A stretch of 33,381 bases of DNA from positions 1-33,381 of the forward strand of contig CAMYKK010000041.1 of the NCBI GenBank assembly GCA_947258975.1. Reading direction: 5' to 3'. The notes beneath the pieces are model-generated. The model did no database searches. It was not told the origin of the DNA and saw only the letters and a program-made list of their open reading frames with translations. Positions within the stretch are counted from its first letter, which is position 1. The number at the start of each line of letters is the position of its first letter. The translations under genes and the position numbers were made by a program. Source of the DNA: an uncultured Gammaproteobacteria bacterium. GTDB lineage: Bacteria > Pseudomonadota > Gammaproteobacteria > Arenicellales > JAANXG01. Shown piece by piece: positions 32,430 to 33,381 of the stretch.

Positions 32430-32935
32430 ATCGGTAATACGAGACTTCCATCTATGTCGGGATCCGCACCAACCTCTCCGCCGGCTTCGATCTCTTCTTC
32501 GGTCGCATCGCGAACGGTCAGGACCTTGAGCGTGAAAATGACTTCTCTGCCACAGAGTGGATTGTTGCCGTCAATCGTCAAGGTCTTGTCATCCATCCTG
32601 GTGACAAGAAGGCTCTTCGTTTCGCCCTTATCATTCTCCATGAGGATGGTGTTGCCGACCTTCCGGAACTCCTCGGGAACGTTTTCTATATAGTCGGTAA
32701 ACACCAAGGTCTCGTCCCTGGGGCCATAGAGTCGATTGCGATCGATCGGCACCTCGATTACGTCACCCGCGGACCTGCCTTCTAGCTCCGCGTCGACGGA
32801 GGGGGCAAGGACTTCGTTGTGGCCGTGAACATAGCCCAATGGAAATTTCACCGTGCTGAGCACATGCCCCGATTTTCGGTCGGTCACCTTGTAGGTGAGT
32901 TCGACAAACTTGTTGTCTTGGATAGTTTCATTCAT
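32426..32935 (-). CDS. SlyD-type FKBP peptidyl-prolyl isomerase
   Basis: 169 residues from ATG 32935. FKBP core: VELTYKVTDRKSGHVL, FPLGYVHGHNEVLAPSVDAELEGRSAGD (normally G..ipGLE.AL.G). The insert-in-flap domain runs about 70-125 (YGPRDETLVF, FRKVGNTILM, TLTIDGNNPLCGREVIFTLKVLTV; NNPLCGR corresponds to NHPLAGR of SlyD). These are chaperone-isomerases; the metal-binding His/Cys tail of E. coli SlyD is missing. The N-terminal MSVDA-like dipeptide APSVDAELEG replaces the usual IPGLEKAL, so isomerase activity may be weak. A possible upstream extension to 33106 is not family-like and is rejected. Confidence 0.85.
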   Translation of the reverse strand: MNETIQDNKFVELTYKVTDRKSGHVLSTVKFPLGYVHGHNEVLAPSVDAELEGRSAGDVIEVPIDRNRLYGPRDETLVFTDYIENVPEEFRKVGNTILMENDKGETKSLLVTRMDDKTLTIDGNNPLCGREVIFTLKVLTVRDATEEEIEAGGEVGADPDIDGSLVLPI

Positions 32936-33269
32936 ACAAAATCCGCACCGAGTGATCAGGAGACGGGGGCACCAATAAATCCTGACCTTCTCTTTCCATA
33001 GCCAAGCACATGTCCGCCAAGCCATTCGCCTTTCTTTTTCGGCGATCGACTGGGCCAAGTTTGGGGCCATCCGGAGGATTCGATTCAGATTCCTATGGCC
33101 GCGCAAACCTAAGGAAGCTCGATCAATTCAACCTGAATTGCCAGAGTATCGAAAACACTACAGCGTTTTTTCACAAAAACAATCACGTGTCAGCGCCTGT
33201 TTTTGCCGCTACATCAGTGTACCGCGGAACCTCTAAAGAGATTCTCTAAAAGCTTGCGCGGCTGTAAGC
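32936..33269. other. Intergenic gap, nothing recognised
   Basis: Frames here have no family likeness. No promoter or terminator is convincing. Confidence 0.3.
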
Positions 33270-33381
33270 TCATGGCTTTTTGGGGGTGGTGTACTTGGCT
33301 TCTTTGTGAAACGGTTCCCAGATGGTCTCGTAACCGACGAAACCCTTTTCGTTAGGCTTTTTCTGGCGGGTTATCAGATAG
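33270..33381 (-). CDS. C-terminal end of a gene entering from the right edge
   Basis: The frame is open to the window edge and ends with TGA at 33,270-33,272. The last 36 codons read YLITRQKKPNEKGFVGYE, then TIWEPFHKEAKYTTPKKP, with coding-like composition. Too short for assignment. Confidence 0.5.
   Translation of the reverse strand, partial: YLITRQKKPNEKGFVGYETIWEPFHKEAKYTTPKKP

Noticed and set aside
32936-33106. 57-residue N-terminal extension of the SlyD-type protein
   Set aside because: Unlike any FKBP N-terminus and rich in Arg/Trp; ATG 32935 matches the family start.

Overview
The window is a chromosomal segment of an uncultured gammaproteobacterium. The best evidence is the conserved housekeeping block from about 9.7 to 21.9 kb: prmC-prfA-hemA on one strand, and a TPR lipoprotein, lolB, ispE, tRNA-Gln, prs, rplY, pth and ychF on the other. 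This order is typical of Gammaproteobacteria. No finer placement can be defended from sequence alone.

Layout. (1) 1-6.2 kb is a scarred accessory region. It holds the end of an alpha/beta hydrolase, tandem CRP-like sites, a small Cys/His protein, a C-terminally cut glutathionyl-hydroquinone reductase, an atypical short-chain dehydrogenase, a HicB antitoxin remnant, an LGFP-repeat protein, a tRNA-Arg 3' fragment, a 12-bp inverted repeat and a possible IS21-type end. (2) 6.3-9.7 kb has xthA, a hotdog thioesterase and a membrane acyltransferase. (3) 9.7-14.8 kb runs leftward: a CstA-like transporter, hemA, prfA, prmC. (4) 14.9-21.9 kb runs rightward: TPR lipoprotein, lolB and ispE (envelope and isoprenoid functions), tRNA-Gln, prs, rplY, pth, ychF, then tRNA-Met(CAT). 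(5) 21,994-31,868 is a 9.8-kb genomic island inserted in the 3' end of tRNA-Met. It is bounded by a perfect 48-bp direct repeat. (6) 31.9-33.4 kb is a scar containing an integrase-tail relic and a transposase C-terminus, followed by a SlyD-type prolyl isomerase with a tiny coupled ORF and a gene running off the right edge.

The island has two halves. The left half is a leftward mobility operon of overlapping genes: a second tyrosine recombinase, a Cys-rich small protein, an Xis-like HTH protein and the tRNA-proximal integrase. The right half is AT-richer cargo read rightward in two modules. Module A is a polymerase-beta-type nucleotidyltransferase one base ahead of a 2H phosphoesterase. Module B is a small basic protein, a papain/C39-like cysteine peptidase, a multi-pass membrane protein with a large soluble C-terminal domain, and a second small basic protein. 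A roughly 170-bp non-coding repeat precedes each module, so module A is bracketed by direct repeats.

The cargo has the parts expected of a biological-conflict system (nucleotide-transfer enzyme, phosphodiesterase, protease, membrane protein) but matches no named defence system I recognise. It is the main candidate for something undescribed. Functions proposed for the two modules are inference from motifs and context.
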